DNA from: Liolophura sinensis
Lineage: Eukaryota; Mollusca; Polyplacophora; Chitonida; Chitonidae
Reading direction: 5' to 3'
Assembly (NCBI RefSeq): GCF_032854445.1
Contig: NC_088295.1
Span: forward strand, 69,547,249 to 69,595,057
DNA: 47,809 bases
Shown here: piece by piece, positions 23,238-45,915 of the stretch
Position numbering within the stretch: position 1 is the stretch's first letter
Layout of the letters: each line of letters opens with the position of its first letter
Made by a program: the position numbers and the translations under genes
The notes under the pieces: model-generated
Told to the model about the DNA's origin: nothing
Database searches by the model: none
The model's input: the letters and a program-made list of their open reading frames with translations, nothing else

Positions 23238-23752
23238 CAGACAGAAAACAGTTCGACCTCGATCCAGACCTGTCCATATTGGTAACCATGGTGTCCAAGA
23301 AGGCCAGTCCATCGCTCAGTGGAAAAGAAGCGAAGTTTGTACAAGAGGACGTGGGGCACGTGCGCCGTTTTGTGGAGACCGTTTACCTCGTGCCAAGATT
23401 GGAGCCACACCATCGGGCCAACGAGACCAAGAAGTACCGGAACAGCGACAAAAGCAAGCATTTCGCTAACTATGGTTGGTACAAAAACACTATATTCTGT
23501 GATCCAGGGCATAAACCGAAGACCTTCGGCAGCACAATAACGACGTTTGAGACGCTGCCGGTGTACTGTTCGTCCAGAGTGTACATCCCTATAGAAGACA
23601 CGGAGAAGAGATACGTGTACTCCATCACGGAAAACTTCTTCTCTTTGCAGTTTGGCGGCAGTGACGTCAGCACCACGCATATACGCGCCATGAACCAACA
23701 CGTGACCACGGTGGACCATAGAAAAATCAACACTCAGTTCAACAAACGATAG
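23238..23752 (+). CDS. Small basic protein or terminal exon, function unknown
   Basis: An ATG in a strong Kozak context (AACCATGG) at 23288 opens a 154-codon frame ending in TAG at 23750-23752. A pyrimidine-rich acceptor (TTTTTCTGTTGTTTAG) ends at 23237, and the frame is open back to it, reading DRKQFDLDPDLSILV before the Met. This may therefore be a terminal coding exon, or a 5'UTR junction. The protein is hydrophilic, Lys/Arg/Thr-rich, without signal peptide or membrane segment. Features include HFANYGWYKNT, TKKYRNSDKSK and TFETLPVYCSSRVYIP. The 'F-x-N-x-G-W' plus 'P-x-x-Y-P' layout vaguely recalls small ciliary microtubule inner proteins such as PIERCE1, but that is a weak impression and I do not assign it. 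Codon use and clean splice context make it look like a real gene. Confidence 0.6.
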
Positions 23753-26699
23753 ACTCTTGTGTACATTAATCAAAAAAATAATCGATTTTTAAAGCCAGAG
23801 GAAAGTTGCGGATCTGAACGATACTTGGCTTTTTTTGAAATCTGCTAATTGGTTAATGCTTATATCGTCTGCTTGCTTGTCATACAGTGACATATACACA
23901 CTGTCTCAACGAAAGAATGAAGTTTCCACGTGCATAACAGATTAATAACAATTGACTTACTTTCAGTTAGTTGATGTAGTGTGTCTTTGTACGTCCAAGC
24001 GTTAATATAAAGGAATTCCAAAACTATAAAACTGGAACGTACCAGATATGGTATTCATTAGGCTTCGTTTGTAATGTACTGAAAAAGAGTTTCAACTGAA
24101 ACTATTTTTTGTGCTTTCTATCCTTTTCCTCCACTCGTGTTTATCCGAACGGTGCATGCTGGGGGCATTACAGCTACAAATAAAGTATCTTTGAGCAAAA
24201 CTGTAATAATAGTGGACAATGCATAATCTAATGCATAATCAGTACAGATAAGAAAGTAAATCAGTTCAACTGTTGCAGGATTATAGTCTAATGCCGTCAG
24301 TCGGATATGACAGAAGATGTACATCCATGCTATATTTACACGTGTAGGTACATAATGGCGGTGAACATTAGTCAACACGCGGTATAGTGTCACCCAGTGG
24401 AATTCCCAATGGAAATAGCCTACTTATAACTGAACACTAACTTAAGTACAAGAAAAACAGGAGACAGTATAGTACAGGAAACTACAAACAAAAGAACATG
24501 TCAGAGCAGAAACGCGTGTCGCGTGGATGGGCTGTGTATTAAGCTTACGTAGGTGAACATGGAAGTTTGTTGTGAACAAATATCCGCAATCAACATCGAG
24601 ACGTTCAGGAACACTTGCTGTTATAAGAACTTTGTTCCATGCAGATGTTTAATATACTTTGAACCTAATGAAGTCACCAGTGCCTTCTTTGTCTTTCAAA
24701 CTTTTCGATTTTTGTCCAGGGTGAATGCATCATTGTTCGAGAACATGTGGCCCGACTCCAGGATGCATGCATGTAAACACTGCCAATAGCTGATCACGAG
24801 GAGTTCTGCTCTTTGCTTCCATGCATACGCTATACATCACTGATTATTTCTTTTCTTTTGGTTTTGTCCTTTGGGGTGAATTAAATTGCCAAGTGGCTTA
24901 ATATTCTTGTTGGTTTGAATGTGCTTTGGCTCCCTATAGTTTCTGAACACGCGTTTTAAGGTTTTCGGAAATACCACTGCGGTACCCGAATACCCTGACA
25001 TGATTCGGTGTTAATATAACTTCCTGATGAAATCAAGTATGTGTAACACCCAATGTGTGCATTAAATGAGTGATTGAACCTGGGTTCCATGAACCTATAT
25101 ATGGGTCTATCCACGGTTTCCTTCAAACATGGACCTGACCTTTGTATTGCTTCAACATCTGGGTGCGCGTGAACCGAAACCGGAATGAATAAATAGACTA
25201 GTTAGATGTGGTTGATACAAAATCAGCTATATCACAGATTTGGCATGTCTCTTTTTCATGAACAGTATATGACGTGTGTTAACTGAAAAGCATAACATCT
25301 TTTCCTCTAAAATTGGCATCTATATTTCAGTGGTGGTGGTGGAGAGGGGGGCTCTTAAAATTGTATTACAGTTAATATGTAGAGGATGATGCTGTAACAA
25401 CTTCATCAACTACCAAAACTGAGAGATGATACAGATTTGACCTGTCCTAAGGTGCCGATGGCAAAATATATATTGCTCTCCGTGTTAATATGCTCGTATA
25501 ATTATAACGGACATGCAGTATCATTTGTATTTTTTTTATCCCAAAGAACAGTTTATATGTTTGCATGTCTTAACGTGAAGGCCATCATGGCCCAAAAGTG
25601 CCCTATTTGTCATTAAAAAAAAGGATGACCAGCTATCTGGATTAAAAATTTCGTTTTCGCCTTTTGAAAGTAATAGACCAGCGTCAGAAACAATATATGT
25701 GACAGTAATTGGACATTATTCCAATTTCACCAGGTGAAATTTTACAGCAGTGAAACTGCAATTTCCAGAGGAATGTGTCATATATGTCTATTCGATATTT
25801 TATCAACATGCAGTTATCTGATACCTATACGCTGTTGCACGAAGAAAAGTATGGACACAATAACTACTCAAGGCAAAACTGTAACTCTATAGGTATAGGT
25901 ACATTATGTTAACCGCTGATTACTTTTCGTTTGGCCTTAACTATCAACGCCACTTGCAATCAACCGTTTTCGCAGCAGTCTGATAGGCAGCTGGCGCTGG
26001 GGCCTGTCAGACGAATACTAATGTGTACTATTAAAAATTCCCCATGTAATTATACGTTTTGTGAACGCGTGCCATGGGTAAGAAAAAGGGATGATAAAAT
26101 TCATGCGTTTATCATAAATAAAATGATCAATAGCTGTCATTACAACTGAGAGCGTCACTACCAGTAACAGTGGCATAGGTACCGATACACAAAATAATAT
26201 CTTTTCTCCAAATATACTGTTTGTCCATGGCGAAAATTTTATTTAACAAATTGAAAATTTTACATACTTTTCCATGTACACTTCTGATACGACAGATATT
26301 TGCTAGCACAGTAGAAGCTACGTTTGGTTTCAACTACAGTATTACAGAAAAAGCGACGTACCTATATCACCATTTAATTTAGATAACTTTACCTGTGATA
26401 GATAGGCCCTATGTATATATTGATGGCTCCTTTATCTTTTTATGCAATGAACTGGCCTACTGATTTGTGAAAGTTTGGTCCTGTCAAAACAATTGTTGTC
26501 TAATTTGTGCTCAGATATGTTACAGGCTGTGTTCTCTGGGATACCAAACGTGAACACCATAATTAGCCATAAAACTATGCTGTCGCGCTTTCTTAGACGA
26601 GACATTCCGGGTGGTCTATTTTTGCTTCGGTTGTTTTTCATGTGGGCACGTGGAAAGGTACGAGCCACTTTTCCGAATGCAAGCGAAGGTTTCCGACTT
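23753..26699. other. Intergenic DNA between the small gene and CFAP91
   Basis: AT-rich, with no supported gene. An AATAAA at about 24179 could end the small gene's transcript. Open frames up to about 90 codons occur, without family resemblance. Confidence 0.45.
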
Positions 26700-26760
26700 T
26701 GCCGGAAGATAGAATGACATCATTGATACCATGGCGACGTTGCTTAGTAGGCTGGGAGCT
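26700..26760 (+). promoter_or_regulatory. Candidate CFAP91 promoter with RFX X-box-like site
   Basis: GATACCATGGCGAC at 26725-26738 matches 11 of 14 positions of the palindromic X-box GTTGCC-AT-GGCAAC bound by RFX factors, which drive ciliary genes. An ETS-type GCCGGAAG (about 26701) and a CRE-like TGACATCA (about 26715) lie just upstream. The site is about 100 bp before the CFAP91 start codon, where X-boxes usually sit. The transcription start is not known. Confidence 0.5.
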
Positions 26761-26834
26761 TCATTCGCGTAAAGTTAGGAGAAATATGTAAGAAATCAAG
26801 ACTGCCTGTGAAGTTTTCATCCAAATAACTAAAC

Positions 26835-37017
<10,183 letters not shown>

Positions 37018-37478
37018 TAGCAAACATGAACCATGGCATTGCTAACAAGACATGTTTAAAGACATTTGTTCAATGAACTTTTTGCACTTTTTATTTACTG
37101 TATAAAAAATTCTCTTTTGACTTGTCAATTGTGGTATGTTAGTCACTCTGTAGTGCCTCACCATCCAACTGTGATATATCTATTGCTGTAAATATACATG
37201 AATGTTACACGTGACAAATAACTGAAAGCACTAAGAAAGAAAATCTTGGAACAGCAGTTTCTTTTTAATATTGTATTTAATATAATAGTATTATACAAAG
37301 ATAAGACAAGAGTGTAAAATATGGACAAGATTAAAGAAAAAATATTTCATCAAACCCATATCTTGTCTTCTGTTATGAATATATGTGTGGTAGCATATTT
37401 TCTCTTCAATCACCTTTTGCTAGTCTGAGAAAATAGTTCAAATGAGGAAACTGACTGAAATGACTTTGTTACAATACA

Positions 37479-37484
37479 ATAAAT
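37479..37484 (+). terminator. CFAP91: Candidate CFAP91 polyadenylation signal
   Basis: AATAAA lies about 460 bp after the CFAP91 stop codon and is followed by a T-rich run (37490-37498). No closer canonical hexamer was seen. The convergent PKNOX transcript may overlap this region. Confidence 0.4.
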
Positions 37485-38568
37485 ACTGTTTTTTTTTTGC
37501 TTAGAATGTCAAAGCAGAAAAACATGAACTTTTCTCCAATATCAGTATATTATAGATGGCCTTCTTCAGCAGTACTATCAATACAGCCATACCAAGGAAG
37601 AGGTATTTTTATCTTTGTGTTGGAAACATGGTTGATTTAGGACTGTCTTTATATCAAGTGTGACAAGTCACAAGTTTAAATGATCATGGAAGTGCAGCCA
37701 TGCAATCTTTTATCTTATTATTTGGAAAGATTTCAAGAGGCTTGGATAGACAGATTGAGGAGATATGACTTCCTTTAAAAAATAATGGGTATTAAAAGTT
37801 GCATAAATGACTGATAATGGTACACCAGGTTTCTATTTCAAAACAAGTACTATCAGAGAAATACATTAACAATATGAAGCATGAAATTTAAGTTGTTTTT
37901 GCCTGCCATGACTGCGACATATAATGTTCATTCAGCAACATCATTTACCAAAACATCTGGTAAAAAGCACCTGTATAGCAAAGAAGAATGGAGCAGGAGT
38001 GAAAACTTCTCTGCTATATTTTAATGTAAAGCACAGTGATTTGAGACGATTTTTGCCATTAAATATACACTTTAGGTTTGGCAATGATGAGGTTTAAGAC
38101 AATGATTTAAGTAATGCTTTACTCACGATATGCATATTCTATTACTATGATATCAGTCACCACCTCCCAACCCACCCTGCTCCCGACCTGGAAAACATCT
38201 ATACATCCCATTCTATGCAAGTTTAAAAGCTGAAACAGATACAGGAATTTTCAATGTAATGGAACAATGGCACACGCTATAATGAAATGAGGAACATTTG
38301 GATGAAGCATGAATTGAAGCACCATCAGACAAAATTTCAGCTCATCTGTAAGAGGTCAGTAGTCACGTATAGACCTCAATGTACACAGCCAGATTGAGTA
38401 TATACTGCCTTGATCTGTTCTTCACTTGTACACCACCTCTCTAATTTAGATACACCACAACTCTGACCAGCTTTTCACTTCAGTTATCCTTACAATCTCC
38501 AGAAACCTGTTGAGAAACACAGGAAGATCGAGGTTCTGTAGAGTCTTTTTCACGTCCCAGCTGACCAA
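37485..38568 (-). other. PKNOX 3' untranslated region and convergent intergenic DNA
   Basis: No coding frame is supported. The stretch lies between the convergent CFAP91 and PKNOX stop codons (37017 and 38569) and must contain the PKNOX 3'UTR. On the minus strand the only hexamers noticed are an ATTAAA near 37265 and an AATAAA near 37091, inside the CFAP91 3' region. The two 3' ends may therefore overlap. Confidence 0.4.
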
Positions 38569-41500
38569 CTAAGAATTGTCATTTTTCAATGAAATGTCTG
38601 TGGACTGTGCCTGGAGGGTTTCCGGTCCGTTCTGCAGGAGTAGCCTCCCTTGTTGCACATGCCCCAGTACATTGGACAGCTGGCCACCCTGTAACCCGGC
38701 CAAGCTTACTGTGGACGTTGTTGTGCTAATTATTTGACCATCAGCTGTTAAAACTAAAAGGTAAAACAAAAAATACAGCTTGAGTGTGTGAATATGATTG
38801 TCAACATATAAAATTTTATAACTGAGAAACATACTGCCATTTTACAGTTTATTTGGAGGGCATGAATCACATTGTGCAACAAATACACTTTAACAAGCAC
38901 ATCAAGGCCTTCAAATTATACTTATGATGCCAAGGTTTTCTGATAAGACATTATCTAAATTTCATAAAAAGTCTTAGATGGCACTACAAGGTGGATGAAT
39001 AAATCAGAATGGAGCAAAATGAGTCATTTAAAAAAAGATTAACCTTTAGGTGATTTGCAGTAAATACAGGTAGATATAAATTAAGAGTGAATCTTGTAAA
39101 GCAACAGGAAAGAAAACTCACATGGTTGTAATATAATCTGATGAGGTATTTGTGTATTAGAGGTGACAGCCGTGGTCAGTGTAGGCTGTGAGGGTGCCTC
39201 TGTCTCAGCAGGCATTGCCTCTTGACCACCAGACTGGTCAGCGTCTGGAGAGGTGGTCTCGGTAGGTACAGACAGCTGGGGCTGGAGGTTAGCTATTTTA
39301 TCTGGCCAAAATCTCTGTACTGGCCGACTTGGAGGGCGAGACTTCTTCTGTTTAGTTTGATCAGGATTACTGGAGTCTAACATAGGCTGTAAGATTCTCC
39401 GCCTTGCATTGATAAACCTGATGAAGACAAACAATATTTCAAGGAATACACATATAAAGGACCACAGATGTTTTATAATTCATTAGGATGCTTTGACGTA
39501 ACATCAAAGATATTAAATTAGAGAATCGCCTATAACATTACAATCACACTGAAGGAGAAAATCATCTAGGATATATCTGAACTCATAGAAAGTTTGATCA
39601 AGCTTGTGTTACAATGAAGAAAGCCTAAATACAGCTAAATGTAAACTTACCAGTTATTCACTTGTAGGAGTGTTAAATTAGTTTGAGCAGCTATTTGTCT
39701 TTTCTCATCTTCTGTAGGATATGGATGCTGGAATGGTTAAAAAACAACTGAACATAAAGTCTGGTGTTAAGCACTTACATGACATTAAATATATCATAAT
39801 GAAACTTCCATGACAATAAATGTACATAATTATACAGGGAAATAATGATGGTTACTTTTTGGACTTTCAACAGTGACTGTGTCAACTACAAGTACCTGTA
39901 GAAAAAAATGGTACGTCCTTACCAGCAAAGATCACATAACAATTGGATTAAATCTCAGTGGAAAGGTTACTCCATTTGTACTAGCATGTTACTCGTGGTA
40001 ACAAATCAAACTGCTCATGTAGATATTTACATAAGAATGAATACTGCGAAGAGGTATTTGCACACTGCATTTAAATTATGTGTTTAACGAAAAAAATCTT
40101 ACAACCTTTCTTGCTATAAATATTTAAATGAACTGCCATGTTAACATTTAGTGGACAGAGTCAAAATTGTAACTACCAAGGCAACATATGCTTTTAACAT
40201 GTGTCGCCGTGGCAAGTACTGTCAACTTTGCCTACGATCACTTTGTGGAAGCAGCCCCTGAAGACCACTCTTCACTCACCACAATGTGCTGGAAAAGCCA
40301 AGACCTCATGACACTTGTGGCTGATTTGGGAAGAACACCGCGTTTGGATTTCTTATCCCCCAACCTATCTTCATCGTCTGACGGGGACGTGGGTGTGGCC
40401 GGAAGCAAAAATGGGGAGGTCACTGGTGGGAGAAGACAAAACAAGATTGCATAATTCAAAACACTATATTTGTCAATATTTTCTACCTCAGCTAAAGAAA
40501 CTGGTGTCTAAACAAGATCCATTATTAAATTATACTACAATGCGATGCGTCCCTAACAGGCTTTAAACTGTTAAAATCTCAACTGATAGAGCATATAAAA
40601 TTATTTAGTAAAAACTGTAAACCGTACAGAGCAAAACTGTTTGACATATAAAAAGCACTGAAACTTCCAGTTGCATGTTCATGCTTCTATAAATTAACTT
40701 GTTTGAACAAACAGTAATCAGCAAATTAGCTAAAATCACCTTTAATACAATCACTATATATGTAATATCATCTTCATCATTCCCACAGAGAATAGGCAGC
40801 ACTAAGATCAATGTGTGGAACAAGACCTTTCGGATCGATGGGCCTACAAATAATACTCAAGCTACACATGAAGAAGTTGTTTATAGTTCCCCATCACCTG
40901 TTGACTCACCTGAGCCTGTGGGTGTTGAAGCAGGTGTTGCCGGGGCGACAACCCCAATCTGTGACAATGGTGTACTGCCATGGATGATAGGGCTTTGAGG
41001 TATGGCTGTTTGCACAGGAGCTGTCTGGATCTGATAACAACATAAATGTACACAATTCAATATTATATGTGCGACAGGTTTTATACCCAGATGACTGCTC
41101 TGCAGATGAACTCACTATCGTCAAAACCCATAAAGTTTTAGCACTTACCTTTAATTTAATTAAGGTGCACACAGAGCATCAACAATAAAGCATTTTAATT
41201 CCACCTCATGTTATTGTTCTGTATACATGCATGTATAACCTAAGCTCAGTACATACAATATGCTTGCTTGATGTAATGCTATGATTTACCCAGGAGGTGT
41301 CACAACTCACCTGTACAGGCTGAGCCACGATGCCCTGTGGTGTCTGCACCATTTGATACACTGTTCCCCCAGAGACAAGTTGACCCTGGTTTAGTGTGGC
41401 CATGGTGGCAGCAGGCTGGTGGATCCCAGGCTGTATCAAGAGACTGTTACCGGCCACAGAGGACACTACCTGGGGTACAGGGACTGAGGGCTGGGGCTGG

Positions 41501-43766
41501 GGTGTCGTGGGAGGAGACATGTCAAATTCTGAGCCCTCTATCCGCAGCAGATTCTCACTTTGTAGTTTACCCTTCAAACATGTGATGTATCGACTGCAGA
41601 AATCCTTACACAGTTCATTCACTTTCTCCAACTCCAGTAGATGTATCCGTAACACCTGAATAGCTTTTACCATCTGACAAGAATAAATTCAAATGCTCTT
41701 GTGAAAAGATGTCATCCTTCACCATTAATCAAATTACAATTTGCATCAAGTGATAAATACATTCGGTTTTCATCTCTGTTTAAATGCAGGGAAGGGAGAC
41801 TACAAAGAAAGAGACTTAGCATGACTGAAGAAAAATGAAACAAAACATTTACACTCAAACTGCTGTCTTGCTGATGCCTGTTATACTATTTCCACTGATG
41901 AAAGTAAAAGATAAGAGAGTGCTTACTAAACTATCCAGATCTGGATCCTCACTGAAGAAGGGTTTATGGTCTCTTTCTTGCTGATGAACAAACTGCTGAA
42001 TGTCCACGGCAAAGCTGTCAGCAGAGGGACAGTCAGGGGTCTGTGTAGCCTGCTCACATTTGTCAAACAGCAAATTCAGCAAAGGAAATAATGGGTGCCT
42101 ACAGAAATAAACAGCCAACAAATCATCAGTCAACCTCACAAATATAAAGCTAGATATAGACAACCACAAACAAATTATATTTATTTCTGTTCTTATAAAT
42201 ACCTGAAGCATTATTTAAACTGGTTTTATACACTTTGAGAGACAATAAGTACAAAAGGGGGAATAACTCTGAATAAAAACACCACACAGAAATCAGGGGT
42301 TGTTTTCCATATAGAAACTGTGTGATGTTAGTTTCTCAGCTCCTGAATGCCTCATAGGGAATCTGTATAACAAGCTGATAAATAAAGTACTGGTACCTGT
42401 AAATGGCTCGCTTATCACGATCTAGGACGACATCCTTGTCTACCACCTGTACCGTAACTGTGCCACTGTTACAAAAGAAAATGATATTCAGTCATAAAAA
42501 AGGTCTCATAGAATTCACGTCACAGATTTTATATAAAACATAAATCCCTCACAAATTAAAGAGAGATGAAGGTAAACCTATCTTCTTGAGCCTTTGTCAG
42601 AGAGGCTGCCAGATTGACCCCAGGTCTCTCTGTGGTTTCAATGGCAGTGGTATAAGGTCTATTATCTCGGCTTAAAGAGGTGACAATATAATAATAATAT
42701 CATTATATCTCAAGGCCTTCACAGACAAAACAACATATAGGAAACAATCAAAAAATACATCACTATATATAAAATAAGATAAAGCATCATTCAGTTTGAA
42801 GAGTGAACTACACGTGTTCATACATACAAAAAGCAACAACACAACCAATACTGCTGTCCCTGCAACGGTCCCACCCAGCAGAAGTACGGTAGTGGGAGAC
42901 GGAATATTTGATACAGATGGCTAATTAACATAACCTAAAATGACCACACAACTGGAAATGACAGTACCATGAGAAGTTGTAGCACATTGCTGTTGTAAAC
43001 TTATTCAAAGTGGGAAGGGGAATATGGGCCGAGTTTTATCACATTCGTTGATAGAGATCAGGTATTAAGAATAGAGACTTTTTGGTTTATTTGTGGGCAA
43101 TCAGTGAAGCCAGGTGTTGCTGGAATAGTTTTCATTTCTTCTGGAAACGCCAGACTTCATAGTCAACATCCTGCCTCTATGTAGATGTAACCTCCACTTT
43201 GACCAATGAAAATTTGTACTCGCTTGCCAAGGTATTTTGCTCATATAAATTATGTCACCTTTTACATGAGAGTAAAGTATCCCCTCCTCTTACTTCACAC
43301 CTTGTGCAACTTTCCTTCTTCAAAATAACTTTGATTTTTACATTAAAGTTGTGCTTGTGATGTAATATTGCTTGATTTAGAGTCTAAAGTAGTGCATTAG
43401 ACGAAACAAGTGCCAGACAGTGGCGCCATCTGAAGAATTTTGTTTCTTTGACGGATGTCTCACTGTTCACCTTTGTCCATCCAGCAGTGGTTGAGGCTGA
43501 GCGTTAGCTGCGGACACTGTGGTCACCACCTTCACAGGGGTCTGAGCGGCCAACATCTGAGCCTGGTGGTAGGAGGGTAATGTGCCTGGGGCGACAGTTA
43601 GTGCCAGAGGGATGCTGCTTGTGGTGATGTCTGTGCTGGAGGTCTTAGAGGCAGTGGGCGCCTTGGAGAGCACACCTCCCCCTGTGGGCAGCGTCACAGT
43701 GATGGGGGTATCAGAAGGGAGGGCGCCAGGGGCCACTGTTACCGTAGCCCCTTGAGTTGTCTGCAT
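38569..43766 (-). CDS. PKNOX: PKNOX/Prep TALE-class homeobox transcription factor, complete coding region
   Basis: Coding exons (minus strand): 43766-43471 (the exon itself starts at 43785), 42670-42578, 42465-42397, 42098-41927, 41673-41311, 41030-40910, 40422-40280, 39727-39651, 39417-39122 and 38744-38569. The sum is 1806 nt, 601 residues plus stop, with consistent phases. The Meis/PKNOX N-terminal domain, which binds PBX, spans about residues 145-250 ([51 protein letters not shown]). The TALE homeodomain spans about 394-456: [20 protein letters not shown], the three-residue loop in [15 protein letters not shown], and [26 protein letters not shown] after it is specific to Prep rather than Meis. 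It acts in the nucleus as a PBX/Extradenticle cofactor in development. It is longer than vertebrate PKNOX1/2 (about 436-472 aa) because of an N-terminal extension of about 140 residues with two TVAPG-x-LPS motifs and Thr/Gln/Pro-rich linkers. Weak points are an AAG acceptor and a GTTTAC donor on the 93-bp second coding exon. PKNOX1 versus PKNOX2 cannot be split; invertebrates usually have one. Confidence 0.95.
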
Positions 43767-43785
43767 TGATCACATCAGCATACCC

Positions 43786-43961
43786 CTGAAACAGTTCACA
43801 GATATTCACTTGTTTACTGCTTGACGGATCTTGGGCCTCAGTTGCAACTTCTTTGACTTAAATTTTGTTTAATTTCTCACTTGACACTATCCTTTCATAT
43901 GCATTTTACTTTTACATGGTGTTCTGGTGTATTTTATTTCATTTATTTTGACAATATCCTT

Positions 43962-44014
<53 letters not shown>

Positions 44015-45808
44015 TGGTGTTCTTGTTTTTTTTTATTTCATTTCTTTTTTAGACTATGGTGTCCTTCCACATATTTTACTTGTATAATATGGTGCTCTGG
44101 TATATGGATACGTAAAACGGCTCAAATTCTTGAGGCAACCAATCACAAGAAGCAAAGAAGTAAGAAGGGGTTGATACACAATATCCAAAGTTTGTGAAAG
44201 TGACACAACATCATGAACTGAGAGCACAAAACTTCAAAAGGACTAAAACAAAATAAGAAACTTATCATTTCATCAAACTGTTCATTATACTTAATAGCCA
44301 ATAGGTCAGAGCTCACTGCTCTCTCTGTTCTGACAGGACAGAACCTCATTCCTGTTTACTGGTACAAACACAATGTTCTTAGAAAACAAAACAAAAAAAC
44401 AATATACAATGAAACAGACAAAACTGTACATTTGTTACACTTAATGGAATGAAGACATGTAAATACTGACATAAGGTAATGCTGAATTAAGCCATTTTAT
44501 ATCTGTCCCTCTACAGAAAACTGGGCAGTAATAAACCTCATCAAATGATGTAATCCCATAAATGTGGATGTCAACAGGATAAAATTATGATTTTCACTAC
44601 TTTTTTTTTTTTTTTTCATTTTATCAATTTCTCTGCTGGCAGTCTTTTCATTGCAAAGTTGAATTTATACGATTATTACCTTGTTTAGTCTACTTGGGGA
44701 TGCTAAAAATCAAGACAAGGGCCCACATTTACAAAACTTTGTAAGTGACATCTCATAACTTTTTTTGCAAATACCATTTTCTACTAGCCAAAGTGCCATA
44801 AGGTAACAGGATTTACCAGGGAATTTAGATACAAGAATGATTGATGAATATTTCTCAAAGTGGGCCCACATGCCATATCTGTAGTTTTATACACAAATTG
44901 CTAACTTTTACACCTTTGTACATGTATGCCAAACACCTAGGCCCTGATGAGAAAGAATCAATATAACTATACTGGTATAGTGAACATACATATAGGGTCT
45001 ACTGTTGGGAGTTTTCTAATAAATTAAATTTCCAAAAATTGAGATTTCTCTTCTATATAATATTATTGATACTATTCATGTAAAAGTGCATTAATGACTC
45101 AGGCGCAATAAGTAGGTCTATTCATAAAATTTAAGCAAGATAAAAATGTCTGATTTATACCAAACATATTAAAATATTTAATTTGATTTTGAAAGGTTCT
45201 TGGATGATGTATGGTCTTGAAGACGAAGTTCGTCAGTGATGTAGGCCAATATTTACATTTATCACTTTAAGAAACCACACACCGGACGATCGAGTTACAT
45301 TCATTGAAGGTTGCGAGACAAAACGCCATTTTCTTGAGCAAATGTGTTTCCCAGACATACATTATGTAACCACCAGGCAATGTACGCGAGACTTGATTTA
45401 CGTCTTCTTCCAAACTAAGTACAACTGCACGGTACATATCAGTGATCAAGACAAGAAAGCTGTTGTTTCCAGTAGGCCTTGGGCTGACTGGGGTTTTACG
45501 ATAGGGAGGCGGGGGTGAGGGAAGACCGATCCGTCCGCCTCCCCTCCTGACATACAACCAAACGCCGCAAACTACCCCACGAGATTTGCCCGCTCAATTT
45601 AACACAAAGACCCGCCACCAGCTCGCCAAACCCTTGTCTTTCAATCGCGATTTCAAGGACGGTGCGGTACAAATATTATAAATTTGCGAAACGCAGAGAG
45701 TAGAAGTGTTAAGATACGTGTCGTGTAGTAAATCAGACTTAAAGATAAATGAGCGGTCTGTCCTTAATTCGCCTTTCACAAAAACTTGACAGTTATTGGC
45801 AGTCTTAC
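43786..45808 (-). other. PKNOX 5' intron (inferred), with microsatellites
   Basis: The stretch lies between the inferred 5'UTR exon donor (45808-45807) and the acceptor before the start-codon exon (43787-43786, TTTCAG). It includes the TA array at 43964-44010 and a T-run at about 44602-44617. Minus-strand frames at 44143-44349, 45267-45557 and 45594-45779 lack recognisable domains. The short exon part before the Met has small upstream ATGs (ATGCTGATGTGA) that could damp translation. Confidence 0.45.
43882..44105. repeat. Degenerate ~68-bp tandem repeat with a (TA)n expansion
   Basis: Three related units read GACACTATCCTTTCATATGC, GACAATATCCTTCCATATAT and GACTATGGTGTCCTTCCACA. Each is followed by an ATGGTGTTCTGGTGT-like or ATGGTGCTCTGGTAT-like word, the first two also by TTTTATTTCATTT. 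In the middle unit, the ATATA part has expanded to 47 bp of pure TA (43964-44010). The plus-strand open frame over it (repeated Tyr-Ile) is an artefact. Confidence 0.75.
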
Positions 45809-45915
45809 CAGGCTAGAGAGCTCTGTCACTCACGTCAGTCTTCGTCAAGATGGCCGGCCTTAATTATAAACTACTGCCCACCCAGTCACGTGATCCAATG
45901 ACGTCGGCGCACCTG
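45809..45915 (-). promoter_or_regulatory. PKNOX: Inferred PKNOX promoter and 5' untranslated exon
   Basis: On the minus strand CTCTCTAGCCTG-GTAAGACT is a good donor, with its exon ending at 45809. Clustered promoter-type sites lie just upstream (higher coordinates): a YY1-like AAGATGGCCGG at 45847-45857, a TTATAATTAA stretch at about 45860-45869, an E-box in TCACGTGA (45886-45893), a CCAAT (45895-45899) and a CRE-like TGACGTCG (45899-45906). Local CpG content is raised. No transcript evidence is available, and the sites could equally serve a divergent plus-strand transcript. Confidence 0.45.

Noticed and set aside
23234-23773. 179-codon minus-strand frame
   Set aside because: It is the antisense shadow of the plus-strand gene, which has the Kozak start, acceptor and compatible codon pattern.
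40188-40454. Plus-strand frames over 40.2-40.6 kb
   Set aside because: They are antisense to the PKNOX homeodomain exon (40280-40422).
41337-41659. Plus-strand frames over 41.3-41.7 kb
   Set aside because: They are antisense to the PKNOX exon encoding the end of the Meis/PKNOX domain.
43881-44087. Plus-strand frame with repeated Tyr-Ile
   Set aside because: It is the translation of the TA microsatellite.
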